A DNA stretch of 64,000 bases from Colocasia esculenta (Eukaryota; Streptophyta; Magnoliopsida; Alismatales; Araceae). The translations under genes and the position numbers were made by a program. Below the pieces are notes generated by a model that was given only the letters and a program-made list of their open reading frames with translations, searched no databases and was not told the DNA's origin. The stretch covers positions 144,101,371 to 144,165,370 of the forward strand of contig CM024757.1 in assembly GCA_014218235.1 (NCBI GenBank). The letters run 5' to 3'. How positions within the stretch are numbered: the first letter of the stretch is position 1; each line of letters opens with the position of its first letter. Below, piece by piece: positions 55,492-64,000 of this stretch.

Positions 55492-57161
55492 TGTTGGCCC
55501 TTTTGGTACGACAGCAAGCTAACCTAGAGGGGGGGTGATAGGTTTTTCTGAAATCTAAAACACAGAAAATTATCACTTGAATGTTTGGTTAGTTGAGTGT
55601 GATAGAGAGTAGCAGTACGGAAGCAAATAAACATCACACAAAGAACACAAGGAATTTATCCTGGTCGGCCCTTCTCACATGGAAGTCCTATGTCCAGTCC
55701 CCAAGCAATCTCTTGGGATTTTACTAACCAAGGGTACAGTCCCCATCAAGGACAATACAACACCAGCACCCTAGCTGGTCTTCTTCTCTTTCTCGGGCAA
55801 GAAGCAGCCCCTTCTCTTACAGGTCAAGAAGCCAACCTCTAGGTACAAACCCCAGTGCGGTTCTGCTAGACTTAAACCCCTAGCTAGGTTCTACAATGTA
55901 TACAGTCCTACAGCTAGACAGAAATCTTTCTTAAAAAGAAAGAACAAAGCTGAGAGTTTTACAAGAATGGACTCTAACCCAGAAACTCTCAGTGAAGACT
56001 CTCCCCTAGAATTACATGACCACAGAGAGAGAGTGAAGAGAGAGAAGGAGCTTGAAGCTTGAAGGCTTCAGACTCTTAGCACTTCTTCTTGGGCTCGGGC
56101 TCTTTCTCTCTTTTCCTTTGAGTGTATCTGGAGTTCAGGTTCTTCACTGGATGTACACTCTTTGAATTTTCTTCAGGAAAGCTCTCTTCATGTTCTTCAG
56201 CCTTGCTTCAGCTTTTATATGAGTAGCTTTGAATAGATCCGTTGAACTCTCTAGTCGTTGTTGATTTTCTATTCTTCTACTTCTGACTGTCAGCCACTTG
56301 GTGGTCTTCGAGGTTGCAAGCATAGAAGAAGGTGTTTAGATCGAAGAGTGTTTTTGTCAAAAAGGCTCACACTTCTATGTTTTCTACTGTCACCCAGAAG
56401 CGGTAGGTAAGCCTTTTTGTCTGACGGAGAGAAAGAGATCTAGAGAGAAAAAGATCTTCCGTCAGAAAGATAGAAGATTACGCAAATGAAATATATTTGA
56501 CTTCACACTAGATGCCAAAAACATTTTGAATATAAAGGAATCGATGTTTAAGTGAAATCGATGTTTAGGTGAAATCGAAGTGTAAGCGAATCATTGTTCA
56601 AGTATGAGCAAATCGTTGTTTAAGTAGAAACAAATCGTTGTTTGTGATCAAATCGTTATTTTCTATCAAATCATTGTTAAGTAAAGCAAATCGTTGTTTT
56701 AACTTGGCGAATCGTTACAACGATCAAATCATTGTTTAACTTATCGAATCGTTTAACCCAATCAAATCGTTGTTTTAACTTATCAATCGTTACAGCGATC
56801 AAATCGTTGTTTAACTTATCGAATCATTACATCGATCAAATCGTTGTTTTAACTTATCGAATCGTTACAGCGATCAAATCGTTGTTTAACTTATCAAATC
56901 GTTACACCGATCAAATCGTTTTATCAAGAAAATCGATGTGTCCAACAGAATCTATGTTTTCAACATAATCGATGGGCATTTTGTGAACTGAAATCGATGT
57001 ATATTGAATAGACATCGATTTACCTTTTCAATGCAAACGCACAGCGATAGTACCATAAATTTATTTTATAGGAAACATAATATTAATAATTTTAATAATA
57101 TTAATTAATCATAAGTTTTGTTATCACCGAAATATAAGGGTAAATATAAGAGTTTTCAACA
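55492..57161 (-). repeat. CopE LTR 2 (middle, shared)
   Basis: TGTTGGCCC...TTCAACA, 1670 bp, with a primer site on its left side (55479-55489) and a polypurine tract on its right (57162 onward), so it serves as 5' LTR of copy 1 and 3' LTR of copy 2. In its first 60 bases it agrees with LTR 3 (GGCCC, ACGACA, AGGGGGGG) against LTR 1; after that it agrees with LTR 1 (AACACAG, GAATGTTTGG) against LTR 3. Confidence 0.88.
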
Positions 57162-57574
57162 ATCTCCCCCTTTTTGGTGATGACAAAACTTATGAGAATT
57201 TTCTGACAAAATATTTAAAGTATAGAAAATACAAAATATTCACAGATAATGCATACTATGTATACTCTCCCCCCTTTTTGTCACTAACTAAAAAGGAAGG
57301 ATCTTACCATGCATTCTCTCCCCTTTTTGTGAAAACTTCTTACCAGTGAGGGGTCAACAATAATTGACATTATGATAACTCCCCCTTAGTCTGTGCTCCC
57401 CCTGAATGAGAGACTCCACCGAATGAGGCTTGTAAATAGTTGTTAGTAGTACTATAAGTTTAAAAAAAAAATTGTGACTACTCCCTCTTCAGATATGAGT
57501 TGAATGAAGAGGTGGCAGCCACCATACTTGAGCATCCTTTGTTCCTGATGCTCCAAGGCCATACTACAAATAAC

Positions 57575-57856
57575 TTATCCAAAAGTAGGTACCCAAATCG
57601 TTTTGGGTCCTCGTTGGTTAGATGCATAAAATATTCCTTTCGGAATCCATATCAGGTGTCTGTTTGTGCAAGTGTTTACTGTGTGTCCTAATTTATTACA
57701 ATGAGAACAACAATGAATATAGTTTGTTCTGCAGTTCTTATTGTCTTTGTGATGCCTGTTTAGAAACAGTTTTATTAACCTTGTTTTTTTATAGAACTTA
57801 TTTATTTTAGGTGCCTTTTTCTGAGGCATTTTGGTTTCTTTTACAAATTTTGGCAA
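57575..57856 (-). pseudogene. Gag C-terminal second zinc knuckle of CopE copy 2
   Basis: The frame begins MPKFVKETKMPQKKAPK and carries CSHCNKLGHTVNTC, a perfect CX2CX4HX4C, followed by HLIWIPKG and a second WVP-type motif near the end (TIWVPTFG). This is where the protease would follow in a complete element; here the tail follows instead. The copy 1 equivalent is 53639-53842. Confidence 0.7.
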
Positions 57857-58302
57857 GATATTTCATGGAATTATGGCTTGTTTTCCTTTTCGGAGGTATG
57901 TATCCAAGCCCTTGTTTATTGTTTCCAGATTTTTGATCCTTTTAAGCATAGAGCCAAAGATGTTTTTCTTTAGTTATTTTCTAACTGATTCTTTTAATAA
58001 GATTTTATTCAGTTAGAGTTTTTAACTTTTCTTCTACTCTAATTTTTCTTTGTTGTTACTTTTAAAATCTTCATTCAAACAATAATTATTATCATTACTT
58101 TCTTTTAATTGTTTTTTCTAATTGTTCCAATTCGGATTTAGATCAAAATTGGAATTATCTAAGCAAGTGATGTTTTATTTTTTAGATTTTTTAATTCTTT
58201 TGCAACACCTTTATGTTTTTCATAAAGTTCATTAAGACTTCTTCTAAGTCTTCAGATTCTGACCCTGAATCAGTGCACGAATCAAATGGGTCAGAATGTT
58301 CC

Positions 58303-59349
58303 TCATCTATTCCTACCATGAGGGCTAGACTTACCTGCTCTTTTTCGGGATCTGAGCTTGATGATTCTAGAGTTAGGGTTCTTCATTGTCCCAAGCAGCA
58401 ACCATGGCTTTTCGTTTGAATTTCTTGTGCTGCTTTTTGGACTTTTCTGGCTGCCAGTCTTCTTGAGTTTTGGACAATCTGGTCTTAGATGTCCAGGTTT
58501 TTTGCATTCATAGCAGATTGGTTCTTTCTCCTTTTTTCTCTTTCTTTTAGATCCTTCTTGATCCGTTTTTCTTCTTCTTGAGAATTTTCTAAAGTTGGAT
58601 AGGACATCATCCACATCGCTGTCTTCAGAACCTGCATTTTTTGAACTAGAAGAAGAAGAAGAGGTGGAAGGAGCAACTGCAACTTTAAGAGCATTAGTGA
58701 GTTTTTTCCTGAAAGAGCTTTCAGATAGTCGCTCCATATTAATTCATGTGCCATGAGAGAGCCAATTAATTTATCAATGGAAAACTTGGTTAGATCATGG
58801 GCTTCTTCAGTAGCTGTGACTTTAGGGGTCCATGAAATAGTTAAGATCTAAGTATCTTTCTGACAGTTTCCTTATCAGAAAGATTTTTACCAAGAGAACT
58901 TAGACCAACTACTATGCTTGAAAATCTATTATACATCTGAGTGATATTTTCGTTTGGAAGCATTTTAATTGCTCATATGCGAAACAAGAATATCTATCCT
59001 AGTTTGTTTTACTTTATCTGTTCCTTCATAAGTTACTTGCAGTTTATCCCATATTCTTTAGCCGATTTACATACAGATATTCTACTGAATTCTCTTTTGG
59101 ATAAAGCGCAACATAGATAGTTCTTTGCTTTAAAGTTTAAAGATAGTTTACTTTTATTTGCTGTTGTAATAGCAGTAGTACTTCAGCAGGAACAATAACA
59201 TAATCACCTACCTCTATTACCTGTCACAGATCAAAGTTTGTGCCTCAAATGAAGCTTTTCATTCTCATCTTCCAATATTGGTAATCCTCTCCATCGAAGA
59301 ATGGAGGTCTGGTGACTGATTGACCTTCAGAAAATCCTTGAGCTGCCAT
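58303..59349 (-). pseudogene. gag: Copia gag of CopE copy 2
   Basis: A minus-strand ATG at 59349 starts MAAQGFSEGQSVTRPPFFDG-type gag sequence, running with shifts through the helical domain to the frame 58303-58737. That frame holds a Ser-rich acidic stretch and a CX2CX4HX4C zinc knuckle (Cys75, Cys78, His83, Cys88) in a Lys/Arg-rich context. It corresponds to about 54330-55429 in copy 1. The protein would bind the element's RNA in the virus-like particle; as a pol-less element it would depend on enzymes from a relative. Confidence 0.78.
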
Positions 59350-59411
59350 GGATCTTCTCTAAGATCGTTGGATCTTCTTGATTGATCAGAGAACCTCGCT
59401 CTGATACCACT

Positions 59412-60491
59412 TGTTGGCCCTTTTGGTACGACAGCAAGCTAACCTAGAGGGGGGGTGAATAGGTTTTTCTAAATCTAAAACATAGAAAATTATCACTTGA
59501 AAGTTTGGTTAGTTGAGTGTGATAGAGAGTAGCAGTGCGGAAGCAAATAAAAAATCATACAAAGAACACAAGGAATTTATCCTGGTTCGGCCCTTCCCAC
59601 ATGGAAGTCCTACATCCAGTCCCCCAGCAATCTCTTGGGATTTTACTAACCAAGGGTACAGTCCCCCTCAAGGACAATACAACACCCGGCAGCCCACTTC
59701 TCTTACAGGTCAAGAAGCCAACCTCCTAGTACAAGTCCCAGTGCGGTTCTACTACACTTAAACCCCTAGCTAGGATCTACACTGTATACAGTCCTACAGC
59801 TGGACAGAAATCTTTCTTATAAAAGAAAGAACAAAGCTGAGAGTTTTACAAGAATGGACTCTAACTCCGAAGCTCTCACGAAGGACTCTCCCCTAGAATT
59901 ACAATGACCACAGAGAGAGAGTGAAGAGAGGAGAAGGAGCTTGAAGCTTGAAGGCTTCAGACGCTTGAGCACTTCTTCTTGGGCTCGGGCTCTTTCTCTC
60001 TTTTCCTTTGAGTGTATCTGGAGTTCAGGTTCTTCACTGGTGTACACTCTTTAAATGTTCTTCAGGAAAGCTCTCTTCATGTTCTTCAGCCTTGCTTCAT
60101 CTTCTATATGAGTAGCTTTGAATAGATCTGTTGAAGAGATCCGTTGAACTCTTCTAGTCGTCGCTGATTTTTCTATTCTTCTTCTTCTGACTGTCAGCCA
60201 CTTAGTTGGTCTTCGAGGTCTGCAAGCATAGAAGAAGGTGTTTAGATCAAAGAGTGTTCTGTTAAAAAGGCTCACACTTCTGTGTTTTCTACTGTCACCC
60301 AGAAGCGGTAGGTAAGCCCTTTTTGTCTGACAGGGGAAAGAGATCTAGAGAGATAAAAAAGATCTTCTGTCAGAAATATAGAAGATACGTAAATGAAATA
60401 TATTGACTTACACTAGATGCCAAAAATATTTTGAAATATAAAGAAAATCGATGTTTAAGTTGAAATCGATGTTTGAATGAAATCGATGTTT
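59412..60491 (-). repeat. CopE LTR 3 (rightmost), cut by gap
   Basis: Starts TGTTGGCCC and matches LTRs 1 and 2 up to the beginning of the ATCGATG array, where the N gap starts. It differs by substitutions (AACATAG, GAAAGTTTGG), lacks about 40 bp around 59683 and has a small duplication near 60125-60145. It is the most diverged of the three and the true 5' LTR of the array. Confidence 0.85.
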
Positions 60492-60591
60492 NNNNNNNNN
60501 NNNNNNNNNNNNNNNNNNNNNNNNNNNNNNNNNNNNNNNNNNNNNNNNNNNNNNNNNNNNNNNNNNNNNNNNNNNNNNNNNNNNNNNNNNN
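60492..60591. other. Assembly gap (100 N)
   Basis: Exactly 100 N inside a repeat array; the end of CopE LTR 3 and its flank are lost. Confidence 0.99.
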
Positions 60592-60930
60592 CATTTCATC
60601 CATTAATAAAATTTTGAACATGTTAGTTAATACTAGGGTTAGATACATGTTAGATTTTCATTTAATCATTTCTTTCAGAATAACTAATTAGATTATTTTA
60701 AGAAATAAAGATTTTTAAATAATTTTTGTTACAATAAAACTTTGTTAAAAACTTTAATAATAGGTATGAGCTTGTAAATAAATAAATAAAATTTTAATAG
60801 TTTTTAATATCCCACCCACTACAATCATGCCACATAGCCCATTCAATCCCATTAAATAAATAAATAAATAAACATTTTTAAGCAATCCACCCTTTTTGGC
60901 CACGCATACCTACTTTACCCTTAACCTTAT
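60592..60930. other. AT-rich non-coding DNA
   Basis: Strongly AT-rich with several AAATAAATAAA runs (60776, 60850). No gene, repeat end or element was recognised. Confidence 0.6.
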
Positions 60931-62950
60931 TGTCTTCCCACCAGGACCCACTGGAAGCTTCATGAAGAAGCTGGAGGCGGATGGGTGCTGGCGCAATGGG
61001 ATCTAGATGCGTGCAGAAGTTCCTGGTGCGATGCAGAAGCTGGGAGGCGGAACTGGAGTGTACATCTGAAAGCGGGAAGAAGCTGGGTCGGCTAGCGCCC
61101 AGGGGTACAGAGATCGTGTGGAGCAGCTCTGGTGGTCTGCTGTGCGATGATGCGGCCGAGCCTGAGGCGGATCTGGGGTGTGTATGGATGAAGGCGCGCG
61201 ACGATGGCTGAGCTGGCGCGGTGAGCTGGAGAGGCCGGAAGCAGTGCTGCGCGTGGAGCTGGTGCGCTGGGTGTGCAGAGGCTGGACCAAGGGCGCGGCG
61301 CTGGGGCTTGGACGTGCTCAAGTGGCAGCCAGGCCAGGGCAATGGTGCTGGCTAGGTGCGCCCGGATCTGGAGGCCAGGGTGTGTGCAGCCAGATGGTGT
61401 GGGCTGTTGGGGCGCGATCCAGGGGTGATCCGGATGCAGTGGCGCAATGGTGCTGTGCTCGTGCGGAGCTGGGAAGAGGCGCGTGTGCAGATGGCGCCAG
61501 GGGCTTTGGCGTGTGACGAGGCAGGAGGCGCGCTGGTGTGCTGGACCTGGTGAGCTGGAGCTCAGATGTGTGAGGCCGGCCTATGAAGCTTGTGCATGGC
61601 GAGGTTGGTGCAGCGGAGCAGAGGCGCCTGGAAGGGCCATGGCCCCTATATAAAGACCCAGGTCCAGGGGCTTGGGATTTCTGTTCTGGTTTTTTTTTTT
61701 TTCAGAATTTTTTCTGGGGGTTTCCTTCTTAAGCAGTGAGGGAGACGGGTTGGTTAGTTTGATTTCTTTAGGAATTTTAGTTTCTTCATGTTCTTCCAGT
61801 ATTGTGGATGGCGAGTTCAGATTTTTGGGAGGAGTTCTGTATTTTTCCAGTGGGTTTTTGGTTCGGCAGATGAGAGTTTGGGAGTTTATGTTCTAAATTC
61901 TTCTGTTTTGGGATGGATTCGGCTGCTTTCTGGACAACTGTGATTTCTCTTTGAATTGTTCTTCTTTTCTTAGTTCGATTAAGTGCTGGGAGCGATTCCC
62001 ATTTTTGTGTGTTTAGATTACCTATCCTTATGCGTTTACATGGTTTGATCCCAGTGCAATTTTCCGCTTCTGTTGGTGTTTCAGATGTCGATCCAGTGAA
62101 GTTACTGCATTTAGTTTTCAATTTTTCTGTTTTGAAGAGTTCAATTCGATGGCATTTATTTCAGTTTATCTGCACTTTCTTTCTCCATGTGAATAGCTTA
62201 CGTTCTTTATTTCCTTCTGTGCAAAACTTTGAGATTAATTTTTCTGTGAAAATTTGTTGAAATCTTGATTGCTGTGAGGGGGAATCGAAATTGCCTTCCA
62301 CTCTTCTACAAGCTGTTGGACTGAAGGGGGCGATGTTCAGCATCAGGGAGGTGGCTGGGAAGAGGATTATCTTGTGTTGGAGCTTCGGAGATAGCAAAAT
62401 AATTTGAGAGATTAGAGAGCTAGGCTCTTCTTTATTTCTTGTGAGAATTTTATTTCGTTGTATTTTTTTTCTTTCTCTGGTCGGATCAGAAAGTTGATGT
62501 TAAAGTTTTAGATTTCTTTTGTTATTGTCTTGCTGACTCATCAGACTGTGGGAGTACAGTGACCTGAAATTTTTTTGAGATTCTTATTCTGGCATCTTGT
62601 TATCTTTTGAATCAGTAATTTGAGAATTTTAGTTCAGATTTCTCTCTCTCTGTTTGGTCCCTCAATTGAGAGGGCACAGTGATACCAAGTTTCGTTAATT
62701 TCAATTCTGCTAGTTCTTCATTATATTTGATCTATCGGAGTTGTGAGGGATCTGAGTGGAGTTGTTTATAAAATTGATTTAATGCAATGTTATTTTGGTG
62801 AAAAAGTGTTCGTTAGAATGGTTTCAAGTCGAAGTAGTTTAATTCAAGCTTATTCAGTCTCTCCGTGGATATGACCTGTTCTCACCACTTTGCTAGTTCA
62901 TCTTTGTTATTTTAAATCGTGAGACAGTTTAGAGAAGTGAGCATCTTGAT
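60930..62950 (+). other. GC-rich block with TATA box and long leader, possible gypsy LTR
   Basis: 60930-61640 is GC-rich with many degenerate GAGCTGG, GCGGATCTGG and GTGGCGCAATGG repeats and frames open on both strands, as expected of GC-rich repeats rather than genes. A good TATA box (CCTATATAAAGACC) follows at about 61646-61659, then a T-rich non-coding leader of about 1.2 kb. At about 62857, TCTCCGTGGATATGACC resembles a segment common near the end of Athila/Tat LTRs. No LTR ends or primer site were found, so an ordinary promoter cannot be excluded. Confidence 0.35.
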
Positions 62951-62984
62951 TTGTGCACAGAACTCTCGACAACGAAAGTGTACA

Positions 62985-63423
62985 ATCAACAATGCCGCGT
63001 TCAGTGAGCATCCACCACTCCTAGGCTCGCCTGCAGCCTCGTCCTCGAAAGCTAGGATGATCTCTCCCTCGTCAACTCCAAGCCTAGGAGCCTCTCCACC
63101 AGCTCCTGGTAACATGTATAAGTCACCCCTGTCACCGCCTGGGCATCCACCCAAGGCCGGTGATCTGTGCCACGTCCTCATGTGGGGATCATGTGACCCC
63201 AGGGGAGGAAGAAGGCGTGGCACTCGGGGTCCCATCTCTCCTTCAGGGCCTGGATCAATGCCATGTCTGGCGTAAGCTCATCCAGCCTGAGGAAGGGGTC
63301 GAACCCCATATGCTCTAGTCGAGTCCTCTGAAAGTCCGACAGTCCCTGGTAGACTGCCTGGACGACGGCCCATCCCAGCCGGGACCGCAGCTCACTCTCC
63401 AACACAGCCATAAAAAAACACAA
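62985..63423 (-). pseudogene. Plant mobile domain fragment
   Basis: The minus-strand frame 63178-63423 contains FQRTRLEHMGFDPFLRLDEL and ALIQALKERWDPECHAFFLP followed by WGHMIP, the landmark pattern of the plant mobile domain (PF10536). After a shift of about two bases near 63183, the expected continuation is readable in another frame (EDVAQITG-like, then TCYQELVERLLGLE). The rest of the domain to about 62985 is degenerate. Such domains occur in host genes (MAIL1/MAIN type) and, more often, in transposons. This one sits among repeats and is broken, so a transposon relic is more likely. Confidence 0.65.
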
Positions 63424-63461
63424 GATTCAGTCAGAAATCCACATAACAACAATCTCTTCAG

Positions 63462-63613
63462 ATCGCGACAATGATGTTGTCACCTTCTGAACGTGACACA
63501 AAGACTGTCGCGTTAGGGTTTCTGAAGGCGATGGGTCGAGCCGTCGCCTTCAGAACGTGACACCCTGTGTGTCGCGTTCCACCCTGGTAAAGTGACAGGC
63601 ATCCTGTTGCGTT
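63462..63613. repeat. AACGTGACA/TGTCGCGTT inverted-motif array
   Basis: Motifs start at 63490 (AACGTGACA), 63506 (TGTCGCGTT), 63554 (AACGTGACA), 63570 (TGTCGCGTT), 63589 (AAAGTGACA) and 63605 (TGTTGCGTT). Each forward/inverted pair is 16 bp apart. GGCGATGG...CCGTCGCC sequence lies between the first two pairs. A TATA-like CTACATAGG is at 63676-63684. This looks like U3 of another element, but its ends were not found. Confidence 0.6.
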
Positions 63614-64000
63614 CACAAGGTGACCGAGGGCGGCCAATAGTTGTTCCCCGGTGGTTTCACCTTAGGCCAAAGGCCCTACATAGGTGCCTTGCACCTTGTC
63701 CACCCCGTTCCCCCCATCAATCACATACATAGCTAGGGTTTTTTAAGCCACCTACGTTTTTGGGGCCGACAACCTCTTACTCGCCCGGCGCCTCCATGGG
63801 GTCCACCTCCATGGGGAGGGCCGGAGCCTCTTATCCCCTCGCCGTGGAAGGTTCCTCACCTGCTCACCACCGACTGAGAGCATGATGACTCACAAGAAAA
63901 TGGTTTGTGGTGTCGACACATATGAAATGTAGATTACACTTGTTAAGTTAGAAGAATCAACACCACAACCCCTTGTGAGCACGATGACTCACAAGAAAAA
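63614..64000. other. Window end: leader-like DNA and a direct repeat
   Basis: After the TATA-like box there is GC-rich leader-type sequence without a credible ORF. GAGCATGATGACTCACAAG at 63878 is repeated with one change at 63977, 99 bp later; between them lies a single GTGTCGACAC at about 63912. The element it belongs to continues outside the window. Confidence 0.4.

Larger units (their letters stand above)
57162..59411 (-). mobile_element. CopE internal region 2, gag only
   Basis: Near copy of 53232-55491 with the same content: primer site 59399-59409, gag, coiled-coil remnant, second knuckle, tail, polypurine tract. The same lack of pol in both copies means pol was lost before the duplication. 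Confidence 0.87.

Noticed and set aside
56732..56968. Asn/Leu/Ser-rich frame with repeated TAIKSLFNLSN
   Set aside because: Translation of the ATCGTT array; frame not kept in LTR 1.
60981..61653. Overlapping open frames on both strands
   Set aside because: Open frames in all registers are expected of GC-rich repeats; none shows a domain or plausible composition.

Overview
The window is angiosperm nuclear DNA made almost entirely of LTR retrotransposons. No ordinary host gene, rRNA gene, tRNA gene or CRISPR array is visible. The organism is judged a plant from Ty1/copia elements with SIRE-like gag (coiled coil plus a second zinc knuckle), a chromodomain Ty3/gypsy element with very long LTRs, a plant mobile domain fragment and PF20167-like extra ORFs. 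The species cannot be told. Most coding regions are broken by single-base indels. Duplicated copies differ mainly by indels, so some breaks may be consensus errors rather than real mutations. Two 100-N gaps lie at 11209-11308 and 60492-60591.

Layout. 1-4847: CopA1, a minus-strand copia element without pol, with its LTR at 3012-4847. 3661-8460: a 2.4-kb tandem duplication. 8307-11208: 5' LTR and gag of CopB (plus). 11309-12231: gypsy LTR fragment. 12232-14282: 3' tail and 3' LTR of CopA2 (plus), same LTR family as CopA1. 14283-18177 plus 40195-41422: gypsy element GypA, split by CopC. 18178-40189: copia element CopC, bounded by TTGCT target duplications, with paired LTRs and an extra ORF at 37337-38588. 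23011-34153: chromovirus GypB nested in the reverse transcriptase of CopC, with 3.2-kb LTRs and two spliceosomal-type introns in gag. 41423-50572: minus-strand copia CopD, integrase lost, with a second, decayed extra ORF. 50573-51549: gypsy LTR fragment GypC. 51550-60491: CopE, minus strand, arranged LTR-internal-LTR-internal-LTR with gag only. 60592-64000: AT-rich DNA, a GC-rich LTR-like block with a TATA box, a broken plant mobile domain sequence (minus), and a last motif array.

Main observation. LTRs of several unrelated families carry clusters of short CpG-centred palindromes or inverted motifs upstream of the TATA box, in nearly fixed register. GTGTCGACAC (CopB), CTGTCGACAG (CopC) and TGTCGACA-core motifs (CopA) occur as pairs 21-22 bp apart, with about 50-62 bp between pairs. 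ACTTCG motifs in CopD follow the same 21/53 rule. TGACGTCA-type motifs in GypC run 16-17-16 with a 72-73-bp super-period. AACGTGACA/TGTCGCGTT pairs near 63.5 kb are 16 bp apart. In CopC the same CTGTCGACAG pairs recur inside the element, upstream of a TATA box in front of the extra ORF. This suggests, as a hypothesis, a self-recognition system: a family-specific DNA-binding protein, possibly the extra ORF product, acting on phased sites in its own LTR.
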